64,000 nucleotides of DNA from Neobacillus sp. PS2-9 (GCF_030915525.1 NZ_CP133269.1:4482501-4546500); one strand, 5' to 3'; counted from the first letter of the stretch, positions 31,722 to 40,922 are shown. The notes: generated by a model not told the origin, from the sequence alone. A program made the numbers and translations.

Positions 31722-32238
31722 GCAAATCACCGCCCTTGTCTTCTAATTTATTGCGAAGTGCCTTTAAGGCTTTATTAAGCCAGGTCTTAACCGTTCCTTC
31801 TGGACATTTCATGGTATGGGCTATGTCCTTTATTTTCATGTCATTAAAATATTTTAGTGTCAGTACTTCTCGAGAACGCTCATCTAAATCCAACATGGCA
31901 TCCTTTAATTCCATTCCAGTATGGCTCTCTGTTTTCCCTTGATGGATAAATGCATCATCCCCTAAAATTACCCGTTTGTTCTTTTTTACCTGATCATTAC
32001 AATAGTTAATCATAATCCGAATAAGCCATGTTTTGAAATAAGCTATATCTCTGACTGAGCTCATGCTTTTATAGGCTCGATATGTAACTTCCTGAATGGC
32101 CTCTAGCGCCTCATCTTCATTTTTTAAGAATGAAAGTGCCGTTTTATATAAATCTATCTTATAAGTCTGAATCAGCTTTAAAAAAGCTGTATCATCCCCT
32201 TTAATAGCAGCCTTAACTAATTGTTCATCTGCACTCAA
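31714..32238 (-). CDS. ECF-type RNA polymerase sigma factor
   Basis: A 174-residue sigma-70-family factor with region 2 (LSFLKNEDEALEAIQEVTYR, then AYFKTWLIRIMINYC) and region 4 (LTLKYFNDMKIKDIAHTMKC, then PEGTVKTWLNKA). It starts at TTG 7 bases after GAGGGGG. It is translationally coupled to the DUF4179 protein. A candidate self-recognised promoter lies at 32273-32301. The inducing signal is unknown. Confidence 0.92.
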   Translation of the reverse strand: MSADEQLVKAAIKGDDTAFLKLIQTYKIDLYKTALSFLKNEDEALEAIQEVTYRAYKSMSSVRDIAYFKTWLIRIMINYCNDQVKKNKRVILGDDAFIHQGKTESHTGMELKDAMLDLDERSREVLTLKYFNDMKIKDIAHTMKCPEGTVKTWLNKALKALRNKLEDKGGDLHV

Positions 32239-32272
32239 GCTCTTGCCCCCTCACGTTCTGATACATTTAAAT

Positions 32273-32301
32273 ATTAGACTAAGGAGGAGGAAAAAAGTTT
32301 T
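32273..32301 (-). promoter_or_regulatory. Candidate autoregulated ECF promoter
   Basis: The minus strand reads AAAACTTTTTT then about ten bases and AGTCTAAT, resembling the AAC...GTC layout of ECF promoters. It lies 35-65 bases before the sigma-factor start. Confidence 0.4.
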
Positions 32302-32332
32302 TATTTTAGTAAAAAAAGTGAAAAAGGAGTGG

Positions 32333-32446
32333 AATTCTACAAAAGAGGGAAGTAATTCTACAAAATTTTAATTAATTCTACAAAATCAAGGAGTAATTCT
32401 ACAAAATTTCAACTTATTCTACAAATTCAGGAGAGAATTCTACAAA
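32333..32446. repeat. AATTCTACAAA phrase repeat, six units, 20-21 bp period
   Basis: ATTCTACAAA begins at 32334, 32355, 32375, 32396, 32416 and 32437. Spacing alternates 21, 20, 21, 20, 21. The remaining 9-10 bases of each unit vary. It lies in the gap between the sigma-factor promoter and the terminator of the His-rich protein gene. Confidence 0.8.
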
Positions 32447-32482
32447 AATTGGAAATCCTCTTCCAATCCACTAAGAATCCAT

Positions 32483-32505
32483 AAAAAAACTCGCCAAATG
32501 GCGAG
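32483..32505 (-). terminator. Intrinsic terminator of the His-rich protein gene
   Basis: CTCGCC-AAAT-GGCGAG with seven T on the minus strand after the stem. Confidence 0.8.
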
Positions 32506-32532
32506 CCGCAATTGATGATTAGAATTCTTGTT

Positions 32533-32802
32533 CTAAGATTTTCTGTGGCCAGGATAGTAGCCGCTATGCCCATGGTGATAACCATGCCCTGGAATGTAAG
32601 TGCCGTGCCCATGGTGATAGCCATGTCCTGGATAGTAACCACCGTGCCCATGATGATAGCCTTGTCCTGGATAGTATCCACCGTGCCCATGGTGATAACC
32701 CTGTCCTGGATAATAGGTGCCATGGCCATGATGATTGCCTTGGCCTGGATTATAACCGCCTTGGCCATGCTGGTAACCTTGTTGTGGATATTGTCTTTCC
32801 AT
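32533..32802 (-). CDS. His/Gly/Tyr-rich 13-residue repeat protein
   Basis: An 89-residue protein made of five and a half copies of YPGQGYHHGHGGY (13 residues, 39 bp) from residue 18 to the end, after MERQYPQQGYQHGQGG. Each unit carries three histidines, giving a strong metal-binding look. There is no signal peptide or membrane helix. It has a perfect AAGGAGG ribosome site and its own terminator. Low-complexity Tyr/Gly/His proteins in Bacillaceae are often spore-coat components, but no direct evidence is seen here. A longer frame on the same strand (152 codons) is a shadow created by the repeat. Confidence 0.8.
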   Translation of the reverse strand: MERQYPQQGYQHGQGGYNPGQGNHHGHGTYYPGQGYHHGHGGYYPGQGYHHGHGGYYPGHGYHHGHGTYIPGHGYHHGHSGYYPGHRKS

Positions 32803-32934
32803 TTTTGAACGCCTCCTTGCTTGTCATTGGAATATTGTATGTCTCCAATGACAGAGAGGCTTAGATGCTTGCCCTTTTTATCCATATTTATTTTGGAAAA
32901 GCTAAACCATAATCCCGCATGTACCCTGTTCTTT

Positions 32935-33501
32935 TTACAATCTAGCCTGGTCCCTTACTTTTAACAATAGCTTTGTAACCCAGAAAGCAATAAACACGAT
33001 CACAAGGTCTATGAGGAAAAGATAAAATTGGTTCATTCCCTTTTTAAATTCCACTAACCCAAGATATCTCTCAAGGGATGCAAAGCCAAAAGCAAACACT
33101 GCACTTAATAAAATTGTATAAAAAAAGAAGTTTTTCTTATGATTGTTACAATACTGATAAAGTAACAAGAAGCCAACAGGTAATACTGATGCAGTCACAT
33201 TTGTCGCATTCGGTAAAGCTGGAAGTAAAAAATATTTATGAACAAAGAACCCACTATGTCCAAGTGCAATATCCGCATACGCCCATAGGATATGTACGGT
33301 GTATCCAAAGAAAAATATTTCAAATATCCTCTTCCTATCAACTGTAAATACCAGCAGGATTAAGGGAAAGAGAAGTAAAACAAGTACCAGCCAGAACTGC
33401 CAGTTTCCAAAGTCGGAATATTGATTCCAGTAAGAAGAATACGCTGAATGTAACTCCACCTTTTTTTCAACTATTCGCTCCCAATGCTGCTTGTAATCCA
33501 C
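32935..33501 (-). CDS. CBO0543-family multi-pass membrane protein
   Basis: A 188-residue protein with five to six membrane helices. Family pattern: DRKRIFEIFFFGYTVHILW, LGHSGFFVHKYFLLPALPNA and VTASVLPVGFLLLYQYC. The GTG at 33501 sits 8 bases after GGAGG and gives MDYKQHWERIVEKK; a longer frame begins at 33549 but lacks a ribosome site. The family is widespread in spore formers and of unknown function. Confidence 0.8.
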   Translation of the reverse strand: MDYKQHWERIVEKKVELHSAYSSYWNQYSDFGNWQFWLVLVLLLFPLILLVFTVDRKRIFEIFFFGYTVHILWAYADIALGHSGFFVHKYFLLPALPNATNVTASVLPVGFLLLYQYCNNHKKNFFFYTILLSAVFAFGFASLERYLGLVEFKKGMNQFYLFLIDLVIVFIAFWVTKLLLKVRDQARL

Positions 33502-33645
33502 GTGCTGTACCTCCAACCTTAGACGATATATTCCACTTAGGTTCCACAATAATCCAATTTATATACATCCTTCAAATTCTCTCTACTTTTTTCTCAGTAT
33601 TTGGTATTTTAGAACTATAGAAATAAAATAAGGCAGGGGAGCTAA

Positions 33646-34134
33646 TTGATTACTAATTTCCATGAATACGACCATCATTTTTTTATGCAGGAAGCCCTAA
33701 AGGAAGCAGAAGAAGCGGGGAAACGCGGAGATCGGCCCATTGGCGCCGTTATTGTTCACAATGGCACTATCATTTCTAGAGGATCAAATAGAATTAATAC
33801 CAAGGATAGTGAGCTAGAGCATGCAGAAATTAATGCCATGAATGCATGTGCTTCCTATTTACGAAAACATGCCCGTGAATGTATTTTATATACAACCGTG
33901 GAACCTTGTATCATGTGTTTATCCACTATAGTGCTTGTAAATATCCGTAACGTTGTTTTTGCAGTAGAGGATAAATATATGGAGATGGCTCAATTTATTG
34001 ACTCAAGCACATACATTAAGAAACGATTACATCATTACCTTGGCGGAGTATTAGCAGAAGAATCATCCCAAATCCTGAAGACCCACTCCCCCTTTATGGC
34101 GGAAATCGTTTTGAAGGGTAAAATCCCTTCCTGA
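33646..34134 (+). CDS. Nucleoside/cytidine deaminase-family protein
   Basis: A 162-residue zinc deaminase of the tRNA-adenosine/guanine/CMP deaminase group. The catalytic segment is LEHAEINAMNAC (His and Glu), and the zinc cysteines are TVEPCIMCLSTIV. It starts at TTG behind GGGGAG. Substrates in this group include guanine, adenosine in tRNA and cytosine; the short C-terminus does not decide. It is monocistronic. Confidence 0.88.
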   Translation: MITNFHEYDHHFFMQEALKEAEEAGKRGDRPIGAVIVHNGTIISRGSNRINTKDSELEHAEINAMNACASYLRKHARECILYTTVEPCIMCLSTIVLVNIRNVVFAVEDKYMEMAQFIDSSTYIKKRLHHYLGGVLAEESSQILKTHSPFMAEIVLKGKIPS

Positions 34135-34290
34135 AATCTTCACAACATCCACATAACTTTACTATAAGTTCTACACAAGTTTTCTTTATGATAAGAGTAT
34201 CTTAATTAGGAAATGGTTCGAAGAGCTCATTTCTTAAAACTTCCCATAATTTGATTGGTGCCTGACACCAATCTATTTTTTTTGCAAAAA
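34133..34290 (+). repeat. 157-bp module, copy 1 (possible small-RNA unit)
   Basis: Starting GAAATCTTCACAACATCCAC. It includes a -10-like TATGATAA, a small hairpin (GAAATG 34210-34215 with CATTTC 34228-34233) and a terminator-like GATTGGTG/CACCAATC stem (34253-34273) followed by TATTTTTTTT. A copy of about 88-90 percent identity (estimated by eye) follows about 200 bases on. Confidence 0.65.
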
Positions 34291-34333
34291 ACCTCTCGCT
34301 AAGATTTAATCAGTTGGCCTTACGTTTTCCGGT

Positions 34334-34490
34334 AGAAATCTCCACAACTTCCACATAACTTCCCCCTAAGTTCTACACAAGTTTTCTTTATGATAAAAGT
34401 AACTTAATTAGGAAATAAGTTCGAGAAACTCATTTCTTAAAACTTCCCATTTTGGATTGGTGCCTGACACCAATCTATTTTTTTGCAAAA
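34334..34490 (+). repeat. 157-bp module, copy 2 (possible small-RNA unit)
   Basis: Same layout as copy 1. The internal hairpin is GAAAT-a-AGTT (34412-34421) with AACT-c-ATTTC (34427-34436). The stem bases differ from copy 1 yet still pair. The terminator-like stem is at 34455-34475, then TATTTTTTT. Confidence 0.65.
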
Positions 34491-34530
34491 AATAGGAGGC
34501 TGACTACAACGAGCAAGTCAGCCTCCTATT
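34491..34530 (-). terminator. Intrinsic terminator of the neutral protease gene
   Basis: AATAGGAGGCTGACT pairs with its complement around a 10-base loop. The minus strand continues TTTTT. Confidence 0.85.
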
Positions 34531-34541
34531 AAAATATATTT

Positions 34542-36176
34542 CTAGTAAACGCCTACTTGTGACCAAGCAGAGGCAACGGCATTATATTGTGAACTGCCTG
34601 TACCATATAAATCTGCTGCTGCTGCAAGAAGTGCAGCACGGGCACTGCTAAAGTTACTCGTTGGAGTGAGATACACAGTAAGTGCGCGGTAATAAATTTT
34701 TTCTGCAACAGAAGTACCAAGGCTTGAAATTGTTAAGTAAGCCGCTTTGTTTGGAATACCACTGTTTGTATGAACTCCTCCGTTATCAGAAGTAGTGTTA
34801 ACGTAACCGCTCATATTCTCAGGCTGTCCATAAAGGCTAGGATTCGATAGGCTTCGAAGGGCATCGCCTGCTTTATTTGGTGTGTATACATCCTCACCGA
34901 TTAAATAATCACCTTTGTCCATGAATACTCCAAATGTATCGGAAATGGACTCATTCAATGCTCCAGATTGATATTGATATTCTAGACCTGCGGTTCTTTC
35001 TGTTACCGCATGTGTTAACTCATGTCCTACGACATCTAGTGCACCTGACAATGATCTAAAGGTTGTCCCATCACCGTCACCATAAACCATTTGTGCTCCA
35101 TTCCAGAAGGCATTATTATAATTTCTGCTGTAGTGAACACTTGAACGAATGGTTGCCCCATTGTTATCAAAGCTGTTACGATTAAACGTATTTTTATAAT
35201 AATCGTAAACAACACCTGCATAATAGTGCGCATCCACGTCTGCACGTTGTGATGTTGCGTTAAAATTATTATCTGCATCAACAGAATAACTACCAGGTAA
35301 ACGTGTTAAATTCTTCGCAGTATATGTTTCAATGACACCTGACATTGGTTTAGTTACATCGTATAAATAGTAAGTACCACTAGAATAATAGGTATTCAGT
35401 GTTTTTGTATCACCAAGAACGCCAACCCCTGTACCTGCATCATTAACAGCATTATAGGAATCTAGTACATTTCCATTCACAGCATCTACATAAACTACCC
35501 AGTTTGCAGGGTAAGGCTGAATGAATTGAAGATTGGTTTTATAGGCAAGATAAAAGTCATTTGCTTTTTTATAAACAACTAATTCCGTTTTTTCAACTGT
35601 ATCTTCAAATTTCTTACCCATTGGACCTGCTTCTGCGTTTGTTAGTGTATCTTCTTTAGTTAACTTAATAGATTTCCAAGCCTGGTTAAGTGCTGCGTCC
35701 TTAGAAAGCTGAGCTTTCAGTGCACCCTTGAAATAGGAAGAAGCCTCCGGGAACACGTCTCCATTCACCGCAGTTACAATTCCATTTTTATCTGTATGCA
35801 CTTTAAACTTTGCCCCGTCAACCGGAACTCCTTGTACTGATTGAACAAAATTGTAATGCGTGCTGCCCAGCTCGTCCTTCTGAACATCTAGTAATGTCAA
35901 ATCTTTATCGGAATCTAATTTATATAAACTTTTATTTTCTTTTAAAAATTGCTTTACTGCAGCTTTGTCTTTATACGCTTTAGTAGATAATTTTCCATGA
36001 ACGAAGGATGGAACAGCTTGTCCCTTTTTCCAGTTTACTTTAGCATCTTTACCAAATTGGCTTGCATCCTTCGTTACTGTAACATTGTACGGAACCGACT
36101 GCGCTGCGGCAGTAATAGGTACCACAGTCCCCATAGTTAATCCCAATGCCAAAACAAGTGATGTACGTTTCTTCAT
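34542..36176 (-). CDS. Neutral protease (bacillolysin, M4 thermolysin family)
   Basis: A 544-residue secreted zinc metalloprotease precursor. The signal peptide is residues 1-25 ([19 protein letters not shown]), followed by a propeptide with FTP and PepSY-like parts to about residue 235. The mature M4 domain begins near [15 protein letters not shown]. Active site GHELTHAV (HExxH) with downstream Glu in LNESISD and substrate residues in GGVHTNSG. Length and order match nprE/nprB-type bacillolysins. Ribosome site AGGAGG. The two 157-bp repeats lie just downstream of its terminator. Confidence 0.93.
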   Translation of the reverse strand: MKKRTSLVLALGLTMGTVVPITAAAQSVPYNVTVTKDASQFGKDAKVNWKKGQAVPSFVHGKLSTKAYKDKAAVKQFLKENKSLYKLDSDKDLTLLDVQKDELGSTHYNFVQSVQGVPVDGAKFKVHTDKNGIVTAVNGDVFPEASSYFKGALKAQLSKDAALNQAWKSIKLTKEDTLTNAEAGPMGKKFEDTVEKTELVVYKKANDFYLAYKTNLQFIQPYPANWVVYVDAVNGNVLDSYNAVNDAGTGVGVLGDTKTLNTYYSSGTYYLYDVTKPMSGVIETYTAKNLTRLPGSYSVDADNNFNATSQRADVDAHYYAGVVYDYYKNTFNRNSFDNNGATIRSSVHYSRNYNNAFWNGAQMVYGDGDGTTFRSLSGALDVVGHELTHAVTERTAGLEYQYQSGALNESISDTFGVFMDKGDYLIGEDVYTPNKAGDALRSLSNPSLYGQPENMSGYVNTTSDNGGVHTNSGIPNKAAYLTISSLGTSVAEKIYYRALTVYLTPTSNFSSARAALLAAAADLYGTGSSQYNAVASAWSQVGVY

Positions 36177-36273
36177 AATCCCAGCCTCCTAATAATTTTA
36201 TTTGTTTAGAATTTTCAAAATTATCATATCACGGAGAAAACGAATGCAAAATTGGGAAAAAAGCGGCGGATTC

Positions 36274-36286
36274 GGTGTCAGGCACC
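36274..36286. repeat. GGTGTCAGGCACC element
   Basis: A single copy of the 13-base element upstream of the neutral protease gene, inverted relative to the copies at 34257 and 34459. Confidence 0.55.
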
Positions 36287-36425
36287 AATAGTTAATTACA
36301 TCTACACAGTAAAAATCCCAACACCTGTTTCATTTATGGCATTGGGAAAAATTATGTTTATATTTTTGAAGTCTATTACTCACCCCGTTAAAAATAGGTG
36401 GAAAGGCCCTGAAAAAAGAGAGTTA

Positions 36426-36698
36426 CTAGGCTACAATATTAAGAATAAATTGGATAATCTGGTAGATTAACAGCCCGATGATAACAAGCACAGAGATGGA
36501 TGCAAAGATTCTTTTAGGCTTCCGGTACCATTTTGGCAATTGTGTGATTTGTTTAGGAGATTGGAAACCTTGGACAATATCGCCATGTTTGATTGCATCA
36601 TTAAAAGGGGCTCTTTCATCTAGTAAAACCTGCTTGGCCTCATTTTTTTCACATTGGCGGGATTCATTTTTAGATAGATCATTGGAAGAGTTGTTCAT
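36426..36698 (-). CDS. Small tail-anchored protein of unknown function
   Basis: A 90-residue protein: hydrophilic first 65 residues ([20 protein letters not shown]) and one C-terminal membrane helix (residues 68-89, [20 protein letters not shown]). A good AAGGAGTG ribosome site lies 7 bases before the ATG. No family is recognised. Confidence 0.65.
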   Translation of the reverse strand: MNNSSNDLSKNESRQCEKNEAKQVLLDERAPFNDAIKHGDIVQGFQSPKQITQLPKWYRKPKRIFASISVLVIIGLLIYQIIQFILNIVA

Positions 36699-37005
36699 TG
36701 TCCAACACTCCTTTTACTTTAAGGTAGGCGTACGTTTCGTTTCACTTATTATAACATTATATTACTAGTATTTACCATTTTGCTAATTATCCGCGTATCT
36801 AAGCCCCGTAACCACCGAAAATTCAGTTCAACGGGCACTAGTCACCCGCAACTCCATTAACAAAGGACTGTCAAAATGACAGCCCCTGATCTAAACATGA
36901 TCCACCCATACCAAAGTATGTTTGAAACATGTATTTTGCGCTTATCTCAAGTCAATTTTTATTGAATTTAATTCGATTGGCATATTTGCACCCATCCGGG
37001 TTATG

Positions 37006-37043
37006 AAGGACAAAATTTAGTTGTATACAAGAAAATTGTCCTT
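37006..37043 (-). terminator. Weak terminator-like hairpin
   Basis: AAGGACAA pairs with TTGTCCTT across a 22-base loop, just behind the DUF3231 gene. There is no T-run, so its strength is doubtful. The rest of 36700-37050 shows nothing I can name. Confidence 0.35.
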
Positions 37044-37050
37044 TATCTGC

Positions 37051-38058
37051 CTACTTCCCCTTTATTATTTTCCCTCGGTCATCTGCCTGTGGAGGTTCCT
37101 CCATCCAGCCATGTTTTATCAAAATATTTGCCCCATCTTCTGCATATAAAGCTATTTCAGGAATTAAGGAGGCATATTTCATACCAACATCTCGTCTTGG
37201 ACTTGCGGCCATGGCCATCCCGTAATTTCCTACCCCAGCAGCAATCATTCCAGCGACATTAAACATGATCAATTTATCCGAAAAGGCAGGAATAGTCGAA
37301 TCTGTTAAAGCCGAATCCCAACTCATTGGAATCGGCAAATCCTCTTTTCTTAAAAAATCACTAAAGATGTCGACATGCTTTTGGGCAACCTCCATTCCCC
37401 TCATTAAATATTGCTTTACTTCTTTTCTTTGTGCAATCTGTGCATACCCTGTTATTAGTGTTTTCCCAATAGCATTCGTTTGGACATTTATAAATAAATG
37501 AGTAATTTCCACAGACGTTAAGGGTCTCTTATGACCCAAAAATCCTGCTAAAAAATGCTGTTTTTTTATAAAGTCCACTCTATCGGGAACTGATATGTAT
37601 GGTGGTCTTATATAGGTACCTTGTTTAAGCATTAAGTCTCTTGTAAGGTCCTGAAGCTTGACTCCAATCTTTAGGACCCTTTTATGCAGCTCAACCATAT
37701 CCGGACGTGTTGCAACACCCAACGCTGCACTGCTTGCTGCCATTGCAAGTATAGACATATGTCTTAAAAACATTAACACAAAGGTATCTGAAAAGAGCCT
37801 TGGCGCTTTGGGATCGACATCTTGATCTGTAAAACCAACGGGGATAGGGAAAGACTCTTTAATAAAGATACCCTCCATAATAGCAATATTTCCTTCCGCT
37901 GAGTTCAGGACAAATTCAATAATTGGACGGACTTCTTCATCTTCGACTTTTTCTAAAAAATATTTATTTATGCAGACAGTAATCGTATCGTTTAAATATT
38001 GCGCCCACAGTCCAGACATTTCCGCAGCCGTCAAATGTATCCTAGTTTTATCTTCCAT
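37051..38058 (-). CDS. DUF3231 family protein (two tandem ferritin-like domains)
   Basis: A 335-residue protein of two similar halves: the first begins IHLTAAEMSGLWAQYLNDTI, the second PLTSVEITHLFINVQTNAIG. The repeated layout matches DUF3231 proteins, which are all-helical and abundant in spore formers. The start is placed at ATG 38058 behind GAGGG; GTG 38097 is in frame but has a poor site. Function is unknown; roles in spores have been suggested for relatives. Confidence 0.8.
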   Translation of the reverse strand: MEDKTRIHLTAAEMSGLWAQYLNDTITVCINKYFLEKVEDEEVRPIIEFVLNSAEGNIAIMEGIFIKESFPIPVGFTDQDVDPKAPRLFSDTFVLMFLRHMSILAMAASSAALGVATRPDMVELHKRVLKIGVKLQDLTRDLMLKQGTYIRPPYISVPDRVDFIKKQHFLAGFLGHKRPLTSVEITHLFINVQTNAIGKTLITGYAQIAQRKEVKQYLMRGMEVAQKHVDIFSDFLRKEDLPIPMSWDSALTDSTIPAFSDKLIMFNVAGMIAAGVGNYGMAMAASPRRDVGMKYASLIPEIALYAEDGANILIKHGWMEEPPQADDRGKIIKGK

Positions 38059-38174
38059 GTTAATACCCTCAGTTTCATTTTCCATTAGTATCCACAATAG
38101 ATGGAAAATTTATGATTCTACAAAAAATAAATGTAAAAAAACAGCTATCTATGACAGCTGTTCACCTTTTACAA

Positions 38175-38477
38175 CTATATCCAGTTTCTACGCTGCGGAC
38201 CGCACGTAAAGGAGCTCCTAACCTTCATAAAGTCGTACATAAGTGCTGCTTTTCTTCCCTTATCCGTCTGTCTATTTCTTTTATCATAAAGACAATCCAT
38301 AAATTCACGATCACATTGACAGCTGTCTCTTCCCCTACTAAGGCAGCGATCATGGCGCATGCAACACGCATCAACATCATTTATCGGTTCACCTGGTCCA
38401 CTACATCCGGGCCCACACCATCTATATTCCTTAAATAGACAAAATGAAAACGGTCCACTACTTCTTCTATTTTGCAA
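38175..38477 (-). CDS. Phospholipase A2-like small protein
   Basis: A protein of about 100 residues with the secreted-PLA2 signature WCGPGCSGPG (calcium loop) followed by NDVDACCMRHDRCL, which contains the catalytic His-Asp pair and paired cysteines. Further cysteines follow (CQCDREFMDCL). TTG 38477 sits 5 bases after GGGGGTGAG and is the preferred start; ATG 38498 (ATGAAGTG..) is an alternative. There is no clear signal peptide, so it may be cytosolic or spore-associated rather than secreted. The pattern also resembles the PLA2 domain of parvovirus VP1. Confidence 0.8.
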   Translation of the reverse strand: MQNRRSSGPFSFCLFKEYRWCGPGCSGPGEPINDVDACCMRHDRCLSRGRDSCQCDREFMDCLYDKRNRQTDKGRKAALMYDFMKVRSSFTCGPQRRNWI

Positions 38478-38622
38478 AACACTCACCCCCAAACACTTCA
38501 TGTGTTTATCCAACTAAAACTATATCAATATACAAATAGTATATGGGGGTATTAAAAAAAAGTGAGCTAGCAAAAGCCCGTACCAAAGACTCTCCATCAA
38601 TAATAAATCCATATAAAATGAA

Positions 38623-38650
38623 AAGCCCCTATTTTTTTGAATAGAGGCTT
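38623..38650 (-). terminator. Intrinsic terminator
   Basis: AAGCC-CTATT pairs with AATAG-GGCTT; TTTT follows on the minus strand. It sits directly behind the diguanylate cyclase gene. Confidence 0.75.
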
Positions 38651-39694
38651 CTATACATAGTTACATATACTTACTTTATTTTTACCAGTATTCTTAGATT
38701 GATACAAACCTTCATCTGCTCTGTTTAATAACGAATCGATGTTATCCTCAAGCTCTGACTCGGCCACCCCAAAGCTTGCAGTTAACCGGCCGACACCTTG
38801 AAACTCGTGCTCTTCCACTTTTTCTCTTAAGTAGTCTGCAAGGGCTACAGCATTATGTCCTAAAACATCGGAGATCACAATAAATTCTTCTCCTCCCCAA
38901 CGACCCAAAAGGTCACGTGGGGAAAGATTTTCTTTTATCAGTTCAGCTAACTCAACTAAAACAGAGTCACCAATTTTATGACCAAACAGATCATTGACCT
39001 TCTTAAAATAGTCAATATCAAAGAAAATAATAGAAAAACTCATGTGCATTTCCCTAGAATCACTCAATTTTTGCTCCAGCCATTCATCAATCTGATGACG
39101 GTTAGCAATTCCAGTTAATGAGTCTAAATAGGCATGTTTTTTAAACAATTCCATTTTTGCATAGGCCCTAAACATATGTTGTGCGTAAAAAAGGACAATA
39201 ATATAGACCACATTAGCAAAATAGAATTGCATTAATGAATCAATGGATTCTGCGGAAAGTTTGTTTATTACCACCACTCCACCCAATAAGGTAATCAGGA
39301 AAATCCCTATAGAGTAGTACAGTCCTCTTCTAATCCCTAGTGTTAAAAAAATAAACATGATAATAATAGGCATCCAGACAATAAAATCGCCTAAAGAACC
39401 ATTAATTTTCAACATGTAATTGTAAATGGTATCAAAAAAAGTTGTTACATGATAGACACTTACTAACGCTAAATTAGATAACTCGCTAAATCGCACAAAC
39501 CTTTTTTTATACACTAAGACCCAGCTGACTGCAAACCATATAGTCATTGTGTTATTGATAATAAAACTAAGTTTGTCCGATGCATCGACATTTTGAATAA
39601 TAGTATTCAATATGAGGGCAATCAGAATACATGGGATCACCCACAGATATACACTTCTCTTAAGATCACCAAGTGATTCATATTGTTTTGACAT
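38651..39694 (-). CDS. Membrane diguanylate cyclase (GGDEF)
   Basis: A 347-residue protein with six hydrophobic helices (residues 15-180) and a C-terminal GGDEF domain: LDSLTGIANRHQIDEWL, FFDIDYFKKVNDLFGHKIGD, RWGGEEFIV (active GGEEF signature) and FGVAESELED. It makes c-di-GMP at the membrane. The inhibitory I-site RxxD is absent: the four residues in that position read SPRD. It is monocistronic. The membrane part resembles 6TM sensor domains of unknown ligand. Confidence 0.9.
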   Translation of the reverse strand: MSKQYESLGDLKRSVYLWVIPCILIALILNTIIQNVDASDKLSFIINNTMTIWFAVSWVLVYKKRFVRFSELSNLALVSVYHVTTFFDTIYNYMLKINGSLGDFIVWMPIIIMFIFLTLGIRRGLYYSIGIFLITLLGGVVVINKLSAESIDSLMQFYFANVVYIIVLFYAQHMFRAYAKMELFKKHAYLDSLTGIANRHQIDEWLEQKLSDSREMHMSFSIIFFDIDYFKKVNDLFGHKIGDSVLVELAELIKENLSPRDLLGRWGGEEFIVISDVLGHNAVALADYLREKVEEHEFQGVGRLTASFGVAESELEDNIDSLLNRADEGLYQSKNTGKNKVSICNYV

Positions 39695-39947
39695 CGGATT
39701 TCATCTCCCCAACTAATCCTTTTGATTAGTCCAGCCATAACTCGCAAAAAAACGGAGAATTTTTTCGAAAAATGCTCATTCTATACAACTATTCTATACG
39801 ATTATTAGTCATTATTATATAGCTTTATTGACCTATGATTGTAGTATTTTTGTCCATTTTGTCAGATAAAGAGATATTATTATCGTTCGAATAACCCTTG
39901 CCATTTTTAACAAAAATAAGGCTGACTCTTTATGGGCCAGTCAAGAA

Positions 39948-40922
39948 TTATGCATCTTTTTCTTTTATTTTTAAACACTCTTTGAAAAATTTATCAGGCT
40001 CTTCAAAATTCAAAAGGTGCGCAGAGTTTTCAAACCAAATAAATTCTTTATACGGTGCTTCCAACAGCTCAAAATATTGCTTTGCCAATGAAGAAGGCAC
40101 TTGATAATCATGTTTGCCCGCAAAGATAAAAACAGGTACTTCTAAGCTAGGGACCGATGTTCGAAAATCAATCTTCAGCAATTGAGGCCAAATGGTTTCT
40201 AAGGATAATTTTCCTGCTTTCATGTAGGTAAACCAATCTTTAAGTGTATACTCTGTTCCAAATAACATATTGGAATAAACAAGATTATACAGACCCACAC
40301 CCACTATCGAACCTCCGAATGCCGACAGCCATTTCCCTTTTACATCGAGAAATTTCATATCAGCAGGATTAAACGCAATTCCTTCTAAATCCTTTAGCGC
40401 CTTTGTTTTTCTCTGTTCAATAGCCTTTTTCAATGTAAACTCATATGAGAGCTTTTCACCCTCTTGGAAATCCACTACCTGCCCAATTCCTATGTAACTA
40501 TGAATATAGTCCGGTTTTTTTTGCGCAGCTAATGTCCCCAAGACCGAGCCCCATGAATGCCCAACTAAAAATAACTTCGATTGCTGGAAGCGATTTAATA
40601 AATACTCCATTAGCTCAATCGTATCATTGAGGATATTCTCAACAGTCAACTCTTCTTTTTTTGTATCAGAAGAAAACGATAATCCCGAGCCTCGTTGATC
40701 CCAGTTGACGACAATAAATTCTTTTTCAAGCTCCCGTTGAAACTTAGGGGCAAAACCAATTTGGGCCGATCCTGGTCCTCCATGTAAAAAAAGCATAATA
40801 GGATTGGCAATATTTTCTCCTCTTAGCAAAATCGTTTGCTTGACTCCGCCAATCACAACTTCCTCTATTTCTGCAATGGATTCAAAATCACTAACAATTT
40901 TTTTCGTTTTTCGTGTAAACAT
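39948..40922 (-). CDS. Alpha/beta hydrolase (proline iminopeptidase-like)
   Basis: A 324-residue alpha/beta hydrolase with the oxyanion segment LFLHGGPGSAQIGF, VNWDQRGSGLS, nucleophile elbow VGHSWGSVLG (Ser), a helical cap in the middle, then PVFIFAGKHDYQVP (Asp) and a His near FENSAHLLNFE. The HGGPG plus DQRGxG pattern is the mark of the prolyl aminopeptidase group. There is no signal peptide. It diverges from an esterase gene at 41088. Confidence 0.85.
   Translation of the reverse strand: MFTRKTKKIVSDFESIAEIEEVVIGGVKQTILLRGENIANPIMLFLHGGPGSAQIGFAPKFQRELEKEFIVVNWDQRGSGLSFSSDTKKEELTVENILNDTIELMEYLLNRFQQSKLFLVGHSWGSVLGTLAAQKKPDYIHSYIGIGQVVDFQEGEKLSYEFTLKKAIEQRKTKALKDLEGIAFNPADMKFLDVKGKWLSAFGGSIVGVGLYNLVYSNMLFGTEYTLKDWFTYMKAGKLSLETIWPQLLKIDFRTSVPSLEVPVFIFAGKHDYQVPSSLAKQYFELLEAPYKEFIWFENSAHLLNFEEPDKFFKECLKIKEKDA

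Noticed and set aside
32427..32885. A 152-codon minus-strand frame overlapping the His-rich repeat gene
   Set aside because: It is the same repeat read in another frame, has no proper ribosome site and gives an odd repetitive Ile/Met/Ala protein.
36252..36470. Plus-strand 72-codon frame between the neutral protease and the tail-anchored protein gene
   Set aside because: No ribosome site, no recognisable pattern, and it overlaps the end of the gene at 36426.
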